From Burkholderiales bacterium (GTDB lineage: Bacteria > Pseudomonadota > Gammaproteobacteria > Burkholderiales > SG8-41): a DNA stretch of 64,000 nt. Made by a program: the position numbers and the translations under genes. The notes under the pieces are model-generated. The model saw nothing but the letters and a program-made list of their open reading frames with translations, was not told the DNA's origin and did not search any database. This document shows, piece by piece, positions 31,476 to 40,950 of the stretch (positions within the stretch are counted from its first letter, which is position 1; each line of letters begins with the position of its first letter). Location of the stretch: NCBI GenBank assembly GCA_019749945.1, contig JAIEPF010000011.1, positions 34,797 through 98,796 on the forward strand. The letters are read 5' to 3'.

Positions 31476-32249
31476 ATGGATCTGGGCCTGCGCGGCAAGG
31501 TCGCGGCGATCACCGGCGGCAGTGAAGGCATAGGCCGGGCCACGGCGCTGCGTTTTGTCGAGGAGGGTGTCAGGCTCGCGCTGTGCGCGCGCCGCGGCGC
31601 AGTGCTCAATGCCTTTGCCGATGAATTGCGGGCTCTGGGCGGGGAGGTGCTGGCGCTGTCGGTGGATGCTTCACTGCCTGGCGAAATGGAGCGTTTCATC
31701 GCCGAAACCGTGAACCACTATGGCCGCATCGACATCCTGGTCAACAATGCCGGCAGCACGGCGCAGGGTCCGTTCGAAAAAGCCGACGATGCGATCTGGC
31801 AATATGATCTCAGCGTCAAGCTGCTGGCGCAGGTGCGTTCCGCCCGCGCCGCGATCCCGCACATGAAAAAGCAGGGCGACGGGCGCATCATCAACATCAG
31901 CATGGCCGGCGCCAAGCAGCCCCATGCCGCCTCGTTTCCGACCAGCGTCAGCCGCGCCGCCGGCCTCGCCTTCACCAAGGCGTTGTCGAAGGAATTTGCG
32001 GGCGACGGCATCCGCGTCAATGCCATCGGTCTGGGCTGGATCAAGTCGCGGCAGCAGGAGCGGCGCGCCGAACTTGCCGGCCTGACGGTTGAAGAGCACT
32101 ACAAAAAACAGAGTTCCAACGTGCCGCTGCAACGCCTCGGCGAGCCCGATGAAGTCGCTGCGGTCATTGTTTTTCTCGCCTCCGATGCGGCGAGTTATGT
32201 CACCGGAACCTGCGTCAATGTCGACGGCGGCCATTCGGGCGTGTTGTAA
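31476..32249 (+). CDS. SDR-family protein with altered catalytic residues
   Basis: A 257-residue short-chain dehydrogenase/reductase. The cofactor loop AITGGSEGIGRATAL (TGxxxGIG), the VNNAGS strand and the Ser of IINISMAG are present, but the usual YxxxK is replaced by T-S-V-S-R (FPTSVSRAAGLAFTKAL). Thus the catalytic Tyr and Lys are Thr and Arg. The C-terminus LASDAASYVTGTCVNVDGG is normal. The ATG at 31476 is chosen over 31446 because it starts right before LGLRGKVAAITGG. It is in an operon with the racemase-fold gene. It may bind NAD(P) without ordinary dehydrogenase chemistry. Confidence 0.82.
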   Translation: MDLGLRGKVAAITGGSEGIGRATALRFVEEGVRLALCARRGAVLNAFADELRALGGEVLALSVDASLPGEMERFIAETVNHYGRIDILVNNAGSTAQGPFEKADDAIWQYDLSVKLLAQVRSARAAIPHMKKQGDGRIINISMAGAKQPHAASFPTSVSRAAGLAFTKALSKEFAGDGIRVNAIGLGWIKSRQQERRAELAGLTVEEHYKKQSSNVPLQRLGEPDEVAAVIVFLASDAASYVTGTCVNVDGGHSGVL

Positions 32250-32937
32250 CCGCTTGCGGATTGCGCGCCGCCTGTTGGCCGGCGCCTGCGTTGCGTTCTG
32301 TCTGGGCTGCACACCGCAGCAGATCCTGATGCAGGCGCTGATTCCCGACGGCACGACTTCGATGCTGCTGTCGCATCTGCAGACGGTCGAGGACGGCAAC
32401 CGCCGGCGCGTCATTGAGATGGAGCAGAAGGGCGACTGGGCCGGGCTCAGCCGTTTTGCCGACCGCAATATAGCCGCCGACCCCTTCAGTCCGGAGTGGC
32501 GCATGATCGGCGGTTATGCGCAACTGCAATTGCGCGATTATTCAGGGGCGATGACGTATTTCAGCGAAATGATCCGGCTCGCGCCGGACGATGCCGCGGG
32601 ATATCACTTTTTGGCCGAGACGCAACGTGCCGCCGGCCAGCCTGAGCGCGCGGTGACCACGCTGGAGCGCGCGCTGCTGGTGGTGCGCGAGTCGCCGCTG
32701 ACTCATCAACTGCTGGGTGAGGCATACAGCGACCTGGGGCGCTTCCGTCCTGCCGCGGCGTCCTATCAGCGTGCGCTGGCGCTGGAGCCCATGCTGGCCG
32801 ATGCCTGGTTCGGCATGGGGCGCGCGTCGCTGCAACTGGGGCGTGCTGCCGATGCGCGCGATGCGCTGACCGAGCTCGAGCGGCTGCGTTCGCCGCGGGC
32901 GACGGATTTGCGCGCGCTGATCGCGAAGCAATACTAA
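32218..32937 (+). CDS. TPR-repeat lipoprotein
   Basis: A roughly 239-residue predicted lipoprotein with a signal segment ending in FCLGC, then a linker and about four TPR-like helical repeats (for example PEWRMIGGYAQLQLRDYSGAMTYFSEMIRL and ADAWFGMGRASLQLGRAADA). The start is uncertain: ATG at 32218 overlaps the SDR gene by 32 bases, while TTG at 32254 would give a short 18-residue signal before the lipid Cys. It probably sits in the outer membrane and assembles a protein complex. Cotranscription with the SDR is likely from the overlap. Confidence 0.7.
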   Translation: MSTAAIRACCNRLRIARRLLAGACVAFCLGCTPQQILMQALIPDGTTSMLLSHLQTVEDGNRRRVIEMEQKGDWAGLSRFADRNIAADPFSPEWRMIGGYAQLQLRDYSGAMTYFSEMIRLAPDDAAGYHFLAETQRAAGQPERAVTTLERALLVVRESPLTHQLLGEAYSDLGRFRPAAASYQRALALEPMLADAWFGMGRASLQLGRAADARDALTELERLRSPRATDLRALIAKQY

Positions 32938-32960
32938 GAGCTCTAAAAAATTACGCTTTG

Positions 32961-33003
32961 CAGCTCCTCACCCTGACCCTCTCCCCGCAAGCGGGGAGAG
33001 GGG
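32961..33003. repeat. CTC-type GC hairpin repeat
   Basis: CTCACCCTGACCCTCTCC leads into a 12 bp perfect inverted repeat (32977-32988 with 32991-33002; CCCTCTCCCCGC and GCGGGGAGAGGG). A related element lies at 45030-45072. It sits between converging genes and may stop transcription, but it has only a short T run downstream. Confidence 0.65.
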
Positions 33004-33033
33004 GGGGTTCATTTTGTTAGGTCATCCAAGAAT

Positions 33034-34797
33034 TTAACGTGCCGGAATCACCGGCAGCAGCAGGGTCGAGGCGTGCTCCGGCCCGATGTGCAGCGTGACC
33101 TTGCCGCTGAATATGGCCGGCGGTCGATCGGTTTCGTCGTCGTGTTCGAAGGGGCCACAGCCGCGCATCGGATGTTTCATGTTCGACAGGGTTGTTGCCG
33201 CGCCATCCCAGACATAATCCCTGCCGCGGATGGTCAGCGCGACACGGTAACCCTTCGGCACCACGATGCAGGTCGGCCAGATTTCGATATCCAGCGCATA
33301 GATGGCGCCCGGCGTCAGCGGCTGTTTTTCATCATGGGTATGCCAGGGCCGGTACGGCAAGGAACGCGCCGCATCCAGCTTGCGGTGTGATGCGCGCAGC
33401 CAGCCCTGGCTGACGGGGGTATGCGGATCCAGCGCGCCCTGGAACACGACTTCCTTGCCTTGCGGATCGAATACCCGCAGCACTACAAAGAGGTCGGCAT
33501 CGACCGTTGATGAAGAGACAAACACCCGCAGCGCCGAAGGTCCGGTGATCTCGGTTTCTTCGTTCAGCGGCGGCGTGCTGAAAGTGACGCCATCGCCCAT
33601 GGCGTCGTAAGTCACGGTCTGTGCTGCAGCCACCGGTGCGGGTGACAGTGTCATGTCGTGCGGGTTGAGATGCAGATTCGTCCAGCGCGTGCGCGCCAGC
33701 GGCCATTCCTGTTCATGGCGCTCGACAAAGCGCTCTTTGCCGTTCTGCGGCACATGGCGCACCTGGAGCAGTACGCGCGGTTGTTGCGCCCAGCCGGTGT
33801 TCTCGCCCTTGAGAAAATGGCCGAAGAATTTTTTCTGCAGGTTGACGCCGTAATCGGTATAGAACGGCGCCCAGTGCGAACCGCCGTGGACTTCCAGCCA
33901 TTTGTCGTTTGATGCGGCGCGCATATAGCCCTCGAAGTTGCCGCGCGAGTGCAGGCCGAGGCCGCCCCAGTTGGCGGCTGACAGCAGTGGCACTTTGACT
34001 TTGCTCAGATCCGGTGTGCGTTCGCGGTAGTACCCGTCTTCCATTTCGCGCGCCAAAATTTCCTGCCACATGTTTTCACGATTGGCGGCGAGTTCGGACT
34101 CATCCAGGGTTTCCGGGCCGCAGACCAGTTCGCCGGTGACGGCATTGCGCGCGCCGCGTTCGCCGACGCCGTGCTGCACGGTCTTGACCTGCATGTCCTG
34201 CCAGTTTTTGCGGAACACGCAGACGATGCCGCCGTGGCGGTTGCCGTCGCGGTAAGCGTCCGACCAGCCTTCCCATACGCAGATCGCGGCGAGGTGCGGC
34301 GGTTGCGCGGCTGCGGCCCGCCACTGGTTGGAGGCGTAATAGGAAATGCCGTTGAGTCCCACCTTGCCGCTGCACCAGGGTTGCGCGGCCGCCCATTCGA
34401 CGCAATGGTAGATATCCCGTGTCTCCCGCGCATTGTTATGGCACAGGAAACCCGGTGAGCGACCGGCGCCGCGCGAATCGACGCGGATCACCGCATAGCC
34501 GTCGGGCACCCATTTTTCCGGATCGACGACTTCCCAGTTGGCGTAACGGTTGCTGGTGTTGGCGACGGCGTCGGGATTTTCGCGGCACATGATCTCCCAG
34601 GCGGTTTTGTAGCCCTCCTGAAAGGCGAGGCCTTTGCCGTAGGGGCCGTAGGAGAGCAGCGCGGGATAACGGCCCGGGGTTGCCGGCAGGAACACATCGG
34701 CGCGCAGCACCAGGCCGTCGTCCATGGTGATTGCTGCATCCCAGGCGATGCGCATGCCATCGCGTGATTCTGTTTTCAGATCCTGCGTCACGTGCAC
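33034..34797 (-). CDS. CocE/NonD family hydrolase (X-Pro dipeptidyl-peptidase-like)
   Basis: A 587-residue alpha/beta hydrolase. The nucleophile elbow is GLNGISYYAS (Ser152), preceded by VIRVDSRGAGRSPGF, the usual oxyanion-side motif. The catalytic Asp and His probably lie in the middle third (the His perhaps in HGGSHWAPFY). A C-terminal jelly-roll domain (about residues 370-587) is typical of CocE, glutaryl-7-ACA acylase and PepX. No signal peptide is seen, so it is cytoplasmic. Substrates in the family are esters and amides; the natural substrate is unknown. It stands alone between convergent and same-strand neighbours. Confidence 0.88.
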   Translation of the reverse strand: MHVTQDLKTESRDGMRIAWDAAITMDDGLVLRADVFLPATPGRYPALLSYGPYGKGLAFQEGYKTAWEIMCRENPDAVANTSNRYANWEVVDPEKWVPDGYAVIRVDSRGAGRSPGFLCHNNARETRDIYHCVEWAAAQPWCSGKVGLNGISYYASNQWRAAAAQPPHLAAICVWEGWSDAYRDGNRHGGIVCVFRKNWQDMQVKTVQHGVGERGARNAVTGELVCGPETLDESELAANRENMWQEILAREMEDGYYRERTPDLSKVKVPLLSAANWGGLGLHSRGNFEGYMRAASNDKWLEVHGGSHWAPFYTDYGVNLQKKFFGHFLKGENTGWAQQPRVLLQVRHVPQNGKERFVERHEQEWPLARTRWTNLHLNPHDMTLSPAPVAAAQTVTYDAMGDGVTFSTPPLNEETEITGPSALRVFVSSSTVDADLFVVLRVFDPQGKEVVFQGALDPHTPVSQGWLRASHRKLDAARSLPYRPWHTHDEKQPLTPGAIYALDIEIWPTCIVVPKGYRVALTIRGRDYVWDGAATTLSNMKHPMRGCGPFEHDDETDRPPAIFSGKVTLHIGPEHASTLLLPVIPAR

Positions 34798-34856
34798 CCC
34801 CTCCGGGAACAGTTTGTGACCAATGAGCAGCAGATTATTCAGTAAATGAGGCTAAA

Positions 34857-35657
34857 TCAGACCTTTTTGAGTGCGGGCGTCAGATGCGGCGCCAGCAGCG
34901 GCAGCAGTTGCGCAAACACTTTCGGCGTGCCGGCGACGATGTGGCCGCTGTCGAGGTAATGGTCATTGCCCTGCAGGTCGCCGACCAGGCCGCCGGCTTC
35001 GGTGATCAGCAAGGCGCCGGCGGCGATGTCCCATTTGCTCAGGCCGATTTCCCAGAACGCGTCGAGGCGACCGGCGGCGACATAGGCCAGATCGAGCGAG
35101 GCCGCGCCCGGCCGCCGGATGCCGGCGGTGTGTTTGATGATGTCGCGCATCATGCCGAGGTAGGCCTCGAGATGTTCGAGCTGGCGGTACGGGAAGCCGG
35201 TGCCGATCAGGCAGGGTTTCAGATGGTCGCGTTTGCTGACACGCAGCCGCGATTCGTTGAGAAAGGCGCCGCGGCCGCGGCTTGCCGTAAACAGGTCGTT
35301 GCGCACCGGGTCGTAAATCACGGCCTGGGTGACGACGCCTTTTTGCGCCAGCGCGATCGATACCGCGTACTGGGGAAAACCGTGCAGGAAATTGGTGGTG
35401 CCGTCGAGCGGATCGATGATCCACTGGAATTCGGAAGTGCCGGAGGCGCCGGACTCCTCTGCTAAAATCGCGTGCGTCGGATAGGCTTCGCGCAGTGTGC
35501 GGATGATCGCCTGTTCGGCTTCACGGTCCACTTCCGAGACAAAATCATTCGCGGCTTTTTCCCTGACTGCAATCACATCCAGGTTGCGTCCGGCGCGGTT
35601 GATGATGGCGCCGGCGCGGCGTGCGGCTTTGACCGCAATGGTGAGCATGGGATGCAT
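34857..35657 (-). CDS. suhB: Inositol-1-monophosphatase SuhB
   Basis: A 266-residue Mg-dependent phosphatase; in proteobacteria SuhB also joins the rRNA antitermination complex. The ATG at 35657 gives [18 protein letters not shown]. The metal motifs are [25 protein letters not shown] and [16 protein letters not shown] longer in-frame reading to 35867 would run through the repeat array and into trmJ and is rejected. It is divergent from trmJ, a widely conserved pairing. The start codon is preceded on its strand by a G-free repeat array. Confidence 0.93.
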   Translation of the reverse strand: MHPMLTIAVKAARRAGAIINRAGRNLDVIAVREKAANDFVSEVDREAEQAIIRTLREAYPTHAILAEESGASGTSEFQWIIDPLDGTTNFLHGFPQYAVSIALAQKGVVTQAVIYDPVRNDLFTASRGRGAFLNESRLRVSKRDHLKPCLIGTGFPYRQLEHLEAYLGMMRDIIKHTAGIRRPGAASLDLAYVAAGRLDAFWEIGLSKWDIAAGALLITEAGGLVGDLQGNDHYLDSGHIVAGTPKVFAQLLPLLAPHLTPALKKV

Positions 35658-35660
35658 GTT

Positions 35661-35703
35661 TAAGGGCGTGAAGAGTGAACGGGTGAAAGGTGAAGGGGTG
35701 AGG
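35661..35703. repeat. Direct-repeat array between suhB and trmJ
   Basis: Variants of GTGAA(N)G repeat five or six times with 7-8 bp spacing (GTGAAGA, GTGAACGG, GTGAAAG, GTGAAGGG). Read toward suhB the strand is C/T/A-only and ends 3 bases before the suhB ATG. No complementary arm is visible on the trmJ side. Confidence 0.65.
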
Positions 35704-35748
35704 GGGAATGCAAAATCGGCAAAATCGTCGCCGCACATTGTACGTGAT

Positions 35749-36483
35749 ATGAGTGACGCGCTCCAAAACATCCGCATTGTGCTTTGCGGCACCGCGCATC
35801 CCGGAAACATCGGTGCTGCGGCGCGCGCGATGCGCACCATGGGCATCACCAACCTCGCGCTGGTCAATCCGCAGCGTTATCCCGACCCGCAGGCGCTGTG
35901 GATGGCGGCTGGCGCCAGCGATGTGCTGGAAGGCGCGCGCATCTGCAGCAGTCTTGGTGAGGCGCTGTCCGGCGTGGCATTTGCAGTGGCCTGTTCGGCG
36001 CGGCGGCGCGATGTCGCGGTGCCGATGGTGGATGCGCGCGCAGCGGCGGCAGAGGCGGTGACGATCGCGCAGGAACGTGCGGTGGCACTGGTGTTCGGCA
36101 ATGAAACCTCAGGTCTCAGCAACGATGAGGTCGGCGCCTGCGGACTGCTGGCGAGCATTCCGGTGGCGGCGGATTTTTCATCGCTGAATGTGGCGGCTGC
36201 GGTGCAGGTGTTCTGTTATGAACTGCGCATGGCCTGCGGTGCGGCGCTGCTGCCGGACAAGGCGCAGGAACTGGCGACCCATGACGAGGTGGAGGCGTTT
36301 TACGAACACCTCGAGCGCACCATCATCGAAACCGGGTTTTTGAATCCCGCGCATCCGCGCAAGCTGATGTACCGCCTGCGCCGCCTGTTTGCCCGCGCCC
36401 GCCTGCAGGTGGAGGAGGTCAATATCCTGCGCGGCATCCTCAGCAGCCTGAGCACTCGCAAGGGCCCGCGCAAATACGACTGA
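35749..36483 (+). CDS. trmJ: tRNA (cytidine/uridine-32) 2'-O-methyltransferase TrmJ
   Basis: TrmJ is a SPOUT-fold methyltransferase that 2'-O-methylates position 32 of tRNA. From the ATG at 35749 the product has 244 residues. They begin [22 protein letters not shown], with the RNA-binding segment, then the knot motifs [15 protein letters not shown] and [21 protein letters not shown]-terminal extension ends in [10 protein letters not shown]. The upstream in-frame stretch to 35497 is suhB antisense and the repeat array. It is divergent from suhB and upstream of cysE and iscR, matching the frequent trmJ-cysE-iscR order. Confidence 0.94.
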   Translation: MSDALQNIRIVLCGTAHPGNIGAAARAMRTMGITNLALVNPQRYPDPQALWMAAGASDVLEGARICSSLGEALSGVAFAVACSARRRDVAVPMVDARAAAAEAVTIAQERAVALVFGNETSGLSNDEVGACGLLASIPVAADFSSLNVAAAVQVFCYELRMACGAALLPDKAQELATHDEVEAFYEHLERTIIETGFLNPAHPRKLMYRLRRLFARARLQVEEVNILRGILSSLSTRKGPRKYD

Positions 36484-36582
36484 TCACCATAATCCATTGT
36501 TTTTATTGGATTATTCCGTTTTCTTTTATTCTTGATTAAAATAGTGGGTCATCAGCATCGCCAACCCTCCCAGGCAACGCCC

Positions 36583-37308
36583 ATGTTTGAACGCATCCAG
36601 GAAGAAATCGCCGTCGTTTTCGAACGCGACCCAGCGGCGCGCAGCACCTGGGAAGTGGTGACCTGTTATCCGGGTTTTCATGCGCTGCTGGCGCACCGTT
36701 TGTCGCACGGCTTGTGGCTGCGCAATTTCAAGTGGCTGGCGCGCTGGATTGCGCACTGCGCGCGCTGGCTGACCGGTATCGAAATCCATCCCGGCGCCAG
36801 CATCGGCCGGCGCTTTTTCATCGATCACGGCATGGGCGTGGTGATCGGCGAAACCTCGGAGATCGGCGACGATTGCACGCTGTACCACGGTGTCACGCTG
36901 GGCGGCACCACCTGGAACAAGGGCAAGCGCCATCCGACGTTGAAAAACGGCGTGGTGATCGGTGCCGGCGCCAAAGTGCTGGGGCCGATCACCATCGGCG
37001 AAAAAGCCAAGATCGGCTCCAACGCCGTGGTGGTGAAGGATGTGCCGGACGGCGCAACCGCCATCGGCATACCGGCGCGCCTGGTGGAAAGCAGCCAGGA
37101 ATCCGATGGCCGCTTCGCCGCCTATGCCGTGGCGCGTGATGCCAACGATCCGGTGGCCAAGGCCATGCATGCCCTGATCGACCACAGTGTTGATACCGAC
37201 AAACGCATAGCCCAGATTCTTGCCGAACTGAAACGTCTGGGTTTGCAGGTCGAGTGCGCGGAGACCGAAGGCTTCGATGCCGGGAAGCTGAACCGCATTG
37301 TTGATTGA
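36583..37308 (+). CDS. cysE: Serine O-acetyltransferase
   Basis: CysE acetylates L-serine to O-acetylserine, the first step of cysteine synthesis. The 241-residue product has the alpha-helical N-terminal domain ([19 protein letters not shown]) and the left-handed beta-helix of hexapeptide repeats ([33 protein letters not shown]). The catalytic His is in FIDHGMG. The ATG at 36583 is preferred over a TTG at 36532. It precedes iscR, joining sulfur supply with Fe-S assembly; its last codons overlap the -35 of the iscR promoter. Confidence 0.95.
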   Translation: MFERIQEEIAVVFERDPAARSTWEVVTCYPGFHALLAHRLSHGLWLRNFKWLARWIAHCARWLTGIEIHPGASIGRRFFIDHGMGVVIGETSEIGDDCTLYHGVTLGGTTWNKGKRHPTLKNGVVIGAGAKVLGPITIGEKAKIGSNAVVVKDVPDGATAIGIPARLVESSQESDGRFAAYAVARDANDPVAKAMHALIDHSVDTDKRIAQILAELKRLGLQVECAETEGFDAGKLNRIVD

Positions 37309-37329
37309 ATTACTCGGGTAAGGTATACT
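37301..37329 (+). promoter_or_regulatory. Predicted sigma-70 promoter of iscR-suf operon
   Basis: TTGATT (37301-37306), a 17-base spacer and TATACT (37324-37329) match the -35/-10 consensus 4 and 5 of 6. The predicted transcription start is near 37336, about 67 bases before iscR. The -35 overlaps the end of cysE. Confidence 0.65.
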
Positions 37330-37349
37330 TGAGTAACTTCACAGGGTAT
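37325..37349. promoter_or_regulatory. IscR type-1-like binding site
   Basis: The 25 bases begin ATACTTGAGTAA and end GGGTAT. They agree with the E. coli type-1 consensus (ATASYYGACT...RRSTAT) at about 19 of 25 positions, with both ends perfect. The site overlaps the -10 and start point, so holo-IscR would repress its own operon. Confidence 0.6.
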
Positions 37350-37402
37350 GCGATTAAATATAAATCATTGTTTTTAATGATTTTTTAGCTTAGAGGTGCG
37401 AC

Positions 37403-37879
37403 ATGAGACTGACAACCAAAGGTCGTTTTGCGGTAACCGCGATCGTGGATCTGGGCCTGCGCCATGGCAGCGGCCCGGTTACGCTGGCGGAAATCAGCGG
37501 CCGGCAGAAAATTTCGCTGTCGTACCTGGAGCAGTTGTTCGGCAAGCTGCGCCGGCGCGGCATCGTCGATTCGGTGCGCGGTCCCGGCGGCGGTTATTGC
37601 CTAGCCCGCGACATGGCGCAACTGACGGTCGCCGACATCATCCTCGCGGTGGATGAACCGATCGATGCCACGCAATGCGCCGGCAAGGAAAACTGCAAGG
37701 ACGAGGAAAAATGCCTGACCCACGACCTGTGGGCCAATCTGAACGAACGCATTTTTGATTACCTCGGTTCGGTCACGCTGCGGCATCTGGTGGAAAACCA
37801 GCGCGCCAAGGATGCCGGCATTGCGCCGATGCATGACATGCGCCTGGTGTCGCGCAAACGCGATCCGGCGACGGTCTGA
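37403..37879 (+). CDS. iscR: Fe-S cluster-sensing regulator IscR
   Basis: IscR is an Rrf2-family repressor that binds a [2Fe-2S] cluster and adjusts Fe-S assembly genes. The 158-residue product has the winged helix at the start (MRLTTKGRFAVTAIVDL, LSYLEQLFGKLRRRG). The cluster ligands are exactly placed as in E. coli: Cys92, Cys98, Cys104 and His107. It is the first gene of the operon and is preceded by a type-1-like site, so autorepression is expected. What differs from E. coli is that it heads a suf-type rather than an iscSUA-hscBA operon. Confidence 0.96.
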   Translation: MRLTTKGRFAVTAIVDLGLRHGSGPVTLAEISGRQKISLSYLEQLFGKLRRRGIVDSVRGPGGGYCLARDMAQLTVADIILAVDEPIDATQCAGKENCKDEEKCLTHDLWANLNERIFDYLGSVTLRHLVENQRAKDAGIAPMHDMRLVSRKRDPATV

Positions 37880-37897
37880 CCGGATACGGATACTGCA

Positions 37898-39043
37898 GTG
37901 AGCCACATCTATTTCGACCATAACGCCACCACGCCGCTCGATGAGCGCGTGCTGGCCGCCATGCTGCCGTATCTCAAGGATCAGCATGGCAATGCGTCGA
38001 GCCGCCATGAATTCGGCACGGTCGCGCGCAAGGCGGTGGACGACGCGCGCGAGCAGGTCGCGGCGCTGGTGGGCGTGCAGCCGGTGCAAGTGATTTTTAC
38101 CGGCGGTGGCACTGAAGCAAACAATCTCTTTATCAAGGGCGCTGCCGGTTATCTGAAACCGGCGCAGGTCGCCGTCAGTGCGATTGAGCACCCCTGTGTG
38201 GCGAAGCCGGCACAGGAGCTTGTTCGCCAGGGATGGACGCTGCGCAAGCTGGCGGTGACCCGTCAGGGTACGATTGATCTTGCCGATGTTGATGCCGCGC
38301 TGGCGACGAACACCGGCATCGTGTCAGTGATGCTTGCCAATAACGAAACCGGGGTGATCCAGGATGTTGCCGCGGTGGGTGAGCGCGCACGGCGCGCGAA
38401 AGCGGTCATGCATACCGATGCAGTGCAGGCGCTGGGCAAGATGGCGGTGGACTTTAATGCGCTCAACGTCAGCGCGATGACCATCTCGGCGCACAAGATT
38501 TACGGGCCGAAAGGCGCCGGTGCCTTGGTTGTCGACAAACGGCTGGAACTGCGGCCGCTGCTGTCGGGTGGCGGGCATGAGCGCGGTTTGCGTTCCGGTA
38601 CTGAGAACGTGCCGGCCATCGTTGGTTTCGGTGCGGCCTGTGCACTGGCGGCCGGGCGCATGAGTGATTTGAACAAACAGTTGCAGGCACTGCGTGAACG
38701 TCTGGAGCGCGGTCTGACCGGCATGGGCGCAGTAATTTTTGGCGCCGCTGCGCCGCGCGTGCCGAACACCAGTTACTTCGCGCTGCAGGGCATCGACGGC
38801 GAAGCGCTGGTGATCGAACTCGACAAGGTGGGTTACGCAGTGGCGGCGGGCGCGGCCTGCTCCAGCACCAGTTCCGAACCGTCGGCGACCTTGCTGGCGA
38901 TGGGTGTGGCGCCGGCCGTGGCACGTGGTGCGGTGCGGTTTTCGCTGGGGGCCGGCAACACGGCGGAACAGGTGGACGGATTTTTGACGGCGCTGGCGGC
39001 GGTTGCACAGCGTCTGCGGCGGATGACCGCTGTTGCAGTGTAA
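37898..39043 (+). CDS. iscS: Cysteine desulfurase, IscS/NifS-like
   Basis: A PLP enzyme that takes sulfur from cysteine as a persulfide. The 381-residue product starts at GTG 37898 (SHIYFDHNATTPLDERVL). PLP Lys200 lies in ISAHKIYGPKG, and the persulfide Cys321 is in AACSSTSSEPS, the mobile loop of class I enzymes. It follows iscR by 18 bases. A second desulfurase (sufS) lies later in the same operon, so two sulfur donors of different classes are coexpressed. The exact subgroup (IscS versus NifS) is not resolved; the symbol is provisional. Confidence 0.9.
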   Translation: MSHIYFDHNATTPLDERVLAAMLPYLKDQHGNASSRHEFGTVARKAVDDAREQVAALVGVQPVQVIFTGGGTEANNLFIKGAAGYLKPAQVAVSAIEHPCVAKPAQELVRQGWTLRKLAVTRQGTIDLADVDAALATNTGIVSVMLANNETGVIQDVAAVGERARRAKAVMHTDAVQALGKMAVDFNALNVSAMTISAHKIYGPKGAGALVVDKRLELRPLLSGGGHERGLRSGTENVPAIVGFGAACALAAGRMSDLNKQLQALRERLERGLTGMGAVIFGAAAPRVPNTSYFALQGIDGEALVIELDKVGYAVAAGAACSSTSSEPSATLLAMGVAPAVARGAVRFSLGAGNTAEQVDGFLTALAAVAQRLRRMTAVAV

Positions 39044-39073
39044 ATGCAGTGTAAAGAATGAAGGAGCAAAAAC

Positions 39074-39409
39074 ATGGCGATTTTACTGACGGAAAACGCG
39101 GCACAGCAGATCAAGAACCAGCTGGCGAAACGCGGCAAGGGTCTGGGCCTGCGCGTGGGCGTGAAGAAAAACGGCTGCTCGGGCTGGGCTTACACCTATG
39201 ACTACGCCGATGCGGTGAAATCCGAAGACCAGGTCTTCGAGGCGCATGACACCAAACTGGTGGTCGACGGCGAAAGCCTGGAATTTCTCGACGGCTCGAC
39301 GCTGGATTTCGTCAAGGACGGGCTGAAGCAGGTGTTCAAGTTCAGCAACCCCAATGTTGATGCCACCTGCGGCTGCGGCGAGAGCTTCAGCGTTAAAGTG
39401 GACAAGTAA
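39074..39409 (+). CDS. iscA: Iron-sulfur assembly protein, IscA/SufA (HesB) family
   Basis: An A-type carrier that receives and delivers Fe-S clusters. The 111-residue product has the three invariant cysteines Cys35 (KKNGCSGWAY), Cys99 and Cys101 (CGCGESF). It lies 30 bases after the desulfurase, with AAGGAG before the ATG. It could equally be called sufA given the suf genes that follow. The stop is followed at once by a mirrored repeat array. Confidence 0.93.
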   Translation: MAILLTENAAQQIKNQLAKRGKGLGLRVGVKKNGCSGWAYTYDYADAVKSEDQVFEAHDTKLVVDGESLEFLDGSTLDFVKDGLKQVFKFSNPNVDATCGCGESFSVKVDK

Positions 39410-39482
39410 ATGGTGATTAAGTGATTAGGTGATTAGACACCCGTCACGCACTGCTTCCCAATTACTTAATCACTTAATCACC
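39410..39482. repeat. Mirrored 8 bp repeat array between iscA and sufB
   Basis: GGTGATTAAGTGATTA (39412-39427) is perfectly complementary to 39467-39482, a 16 bp stem. It extends imperfectly inward through further GTGATTAG/ATTACTTA units, around a loop of about 22 bases. It starts 3 bases after the iscA stop and ends 18 bases before sufB, inside the operon. Confidence 0.88.
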
Positions 39483-39500
39483 GCTTTTTCGGAATATGAA

Positions 39501-40934
39501 ATGAGCACAGTTCTAGACAACCTCGTCAGCCAGCCCTACAAACACGGTTTCGTCACGGACATCGAGTCCGAGTCGGCGCCCAAGGGTTTGAGCGAAGACA
39601 CCATCCGCATGATTTCGGCGAAAAAGAACGAGCCGGAATGGCTGCTGGAGTTCCGCCTGCAGGCTTATCGCCACTGGCTGACCATGACCGAGCCGCAGTG
39701 GCCGAACGTGCATTACCCGAAAATCGATTTCCAGGCGATCAGCTACTACGCCGCGCCCAAACCCAAGCTGAAAAAAAGCATGGACGAGGTCGATCCGGAA
39801 CTGCTGAAGACTTTCGAGAAACTCGGCGTGCCGATGCACGAACGTGCCGCGCTGGCGGGTGTGGCGGTCGACGTCATTTTTGATTCGGTGTCGGTGACCA
39901 CCACCTACAAGGAAAAGCTCGCCGAAGTCGGCATCATATTTGGTTCGATTTCCGATGCCGTGCGCGATCATCCGGAGCTGGTGCGCAAGTACATGGGTTC
40001 GGTGGTGCCGGTGGGCGACAACTATTACGCGGCGCTGAATTCCGCGGTGTTCACCGACGGTTCGTTCTGCTTCATTCCGAAGGGCGTCAAATGCCCGATG
40101 GAGCTGTCGACCTATTTCCGCATCAATACCCAGGACTCGGGCCAGTTCGAACGCACGCTGATCATCGCCGAGGAGGGCGCCCAGGTGTCGTACCTCGAAG
40201 GCTGCACCGCGCCCAAGTTCGACACCAACCAGTTGCACGCGGCGGTGGTCGAACTGGTGGCGCTGGACAATGCCGACATCAAATATTCGACGGTGCAGAA
40301 CTGGTACGCGGGTGACGAGAACGGCGTTGGCGGCATTTACAACTTTGTCACCAAGCGCGGGCTGTGCAAGGGCCATAACTCGAAGATTTCCTGGACCCAG
40401 GTCGAAACCGGCTCGGCGATCACCTGGAAATACCCGTCCTGCGTGCTGCTCGGCGACAATTCGATCGGCGAGTTTTACTCGGTCGCGCTGACCAACCACA
40501 GGCAACAGGCCGATACCGGCACCAAGATGATCCACATCGGCAAAAACACCAAAAGCACGATCATCAGCAAGGGCATCTCCGCCGGGCAGTCCAACAACAG
40601 TTACCGCGGACTGGTCAAAATCGGACCGCGGGCGGAAGGTGCGCGCAATTTCTCGCAATGCGATTCGATGCTGATCGGCACACAGTGCGGCGCCAACACC
40701 TTCCCCTATATCCAGGTGCAAAACCCGACGGCGAAGGTCGAGCACGAGGCGACCACGTCGAAAATCGGTGAAGACCAGCTGTTTTATTTCCAGAGCCGCG
40801 GCATCCCCACCGAAGAGGCGGTGTCGATGATCATCAACGGCTTCTGCAAGGATGTTTTCCAGCAACTGCCGATGGAGTTCGCCGTCGAGGCGACCAAGCT
40901 CCTCGGCCTGAAACTTGAAGGTAGTGTCGGGTGA
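39501..40934 (+). CDS. sufB: Fe-S cluster scaffold subunit SufB
   Basis: SufB is the main scaffold of the SufBC2D complex. From the ATG at 39501 the product has 477 residues (E. coli 495), starting [21 protein letters not shown]. Characteristic parts are FRIQ-like sheets of the beta-helix core and the C-terminal [19 protein letters not shown] with conserved Cys residues, then [11 protein letters not shown] start at 39429 would read through the repeat array and is rejected. It is separated from iscA and sufC by hairpin-forming repeats, with only weak ribosome-binding sequence (GGAA). Confidence 0.95.
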   Translation: MSTVLDNLVSQPYKHGFVTDIESESAPKGLSEDTIRMISAKKNEPEWLLEFRLQAYRHWLTMTEPQWPNVHYPKIDFQAISYYAAPKPKLKKSMDEVDPELLKTFEKLGVPMHERAALAGVAVDVIFDSVSVTTTYKEKLAEVGIIFGSISDAVRDHPELVRKYMGSVVPVGDNYYAALNSAVFTDGSFCFIPKGVKCPMELSTYFRINTQDSGQFERTLIIAEEGAQVSYLEGCTAPKFDTNQLHAAVVELVALDNADIKYSTVQNWYAGDENGVGGIYNFVTKRGLCKGHNSKISWTQVETGSAITWKYPSCVLLGDNSIGEFYSVALTNHRQQADTGTKMIHIGKNTKSTIISKGISAGQSNNSYRGLVKIGPRAEGARNFSQCDSMLIGTQCGANTFPYIQVQNPTAKVEHEATTSKIGEDQLFYFQSRGIPTEEAVSMIINGFCKDVFQQLPMEFAVEATKLLGLKLEGSVG

Positions 40935-40950
40935 TGCAAAAAATCAAAAG

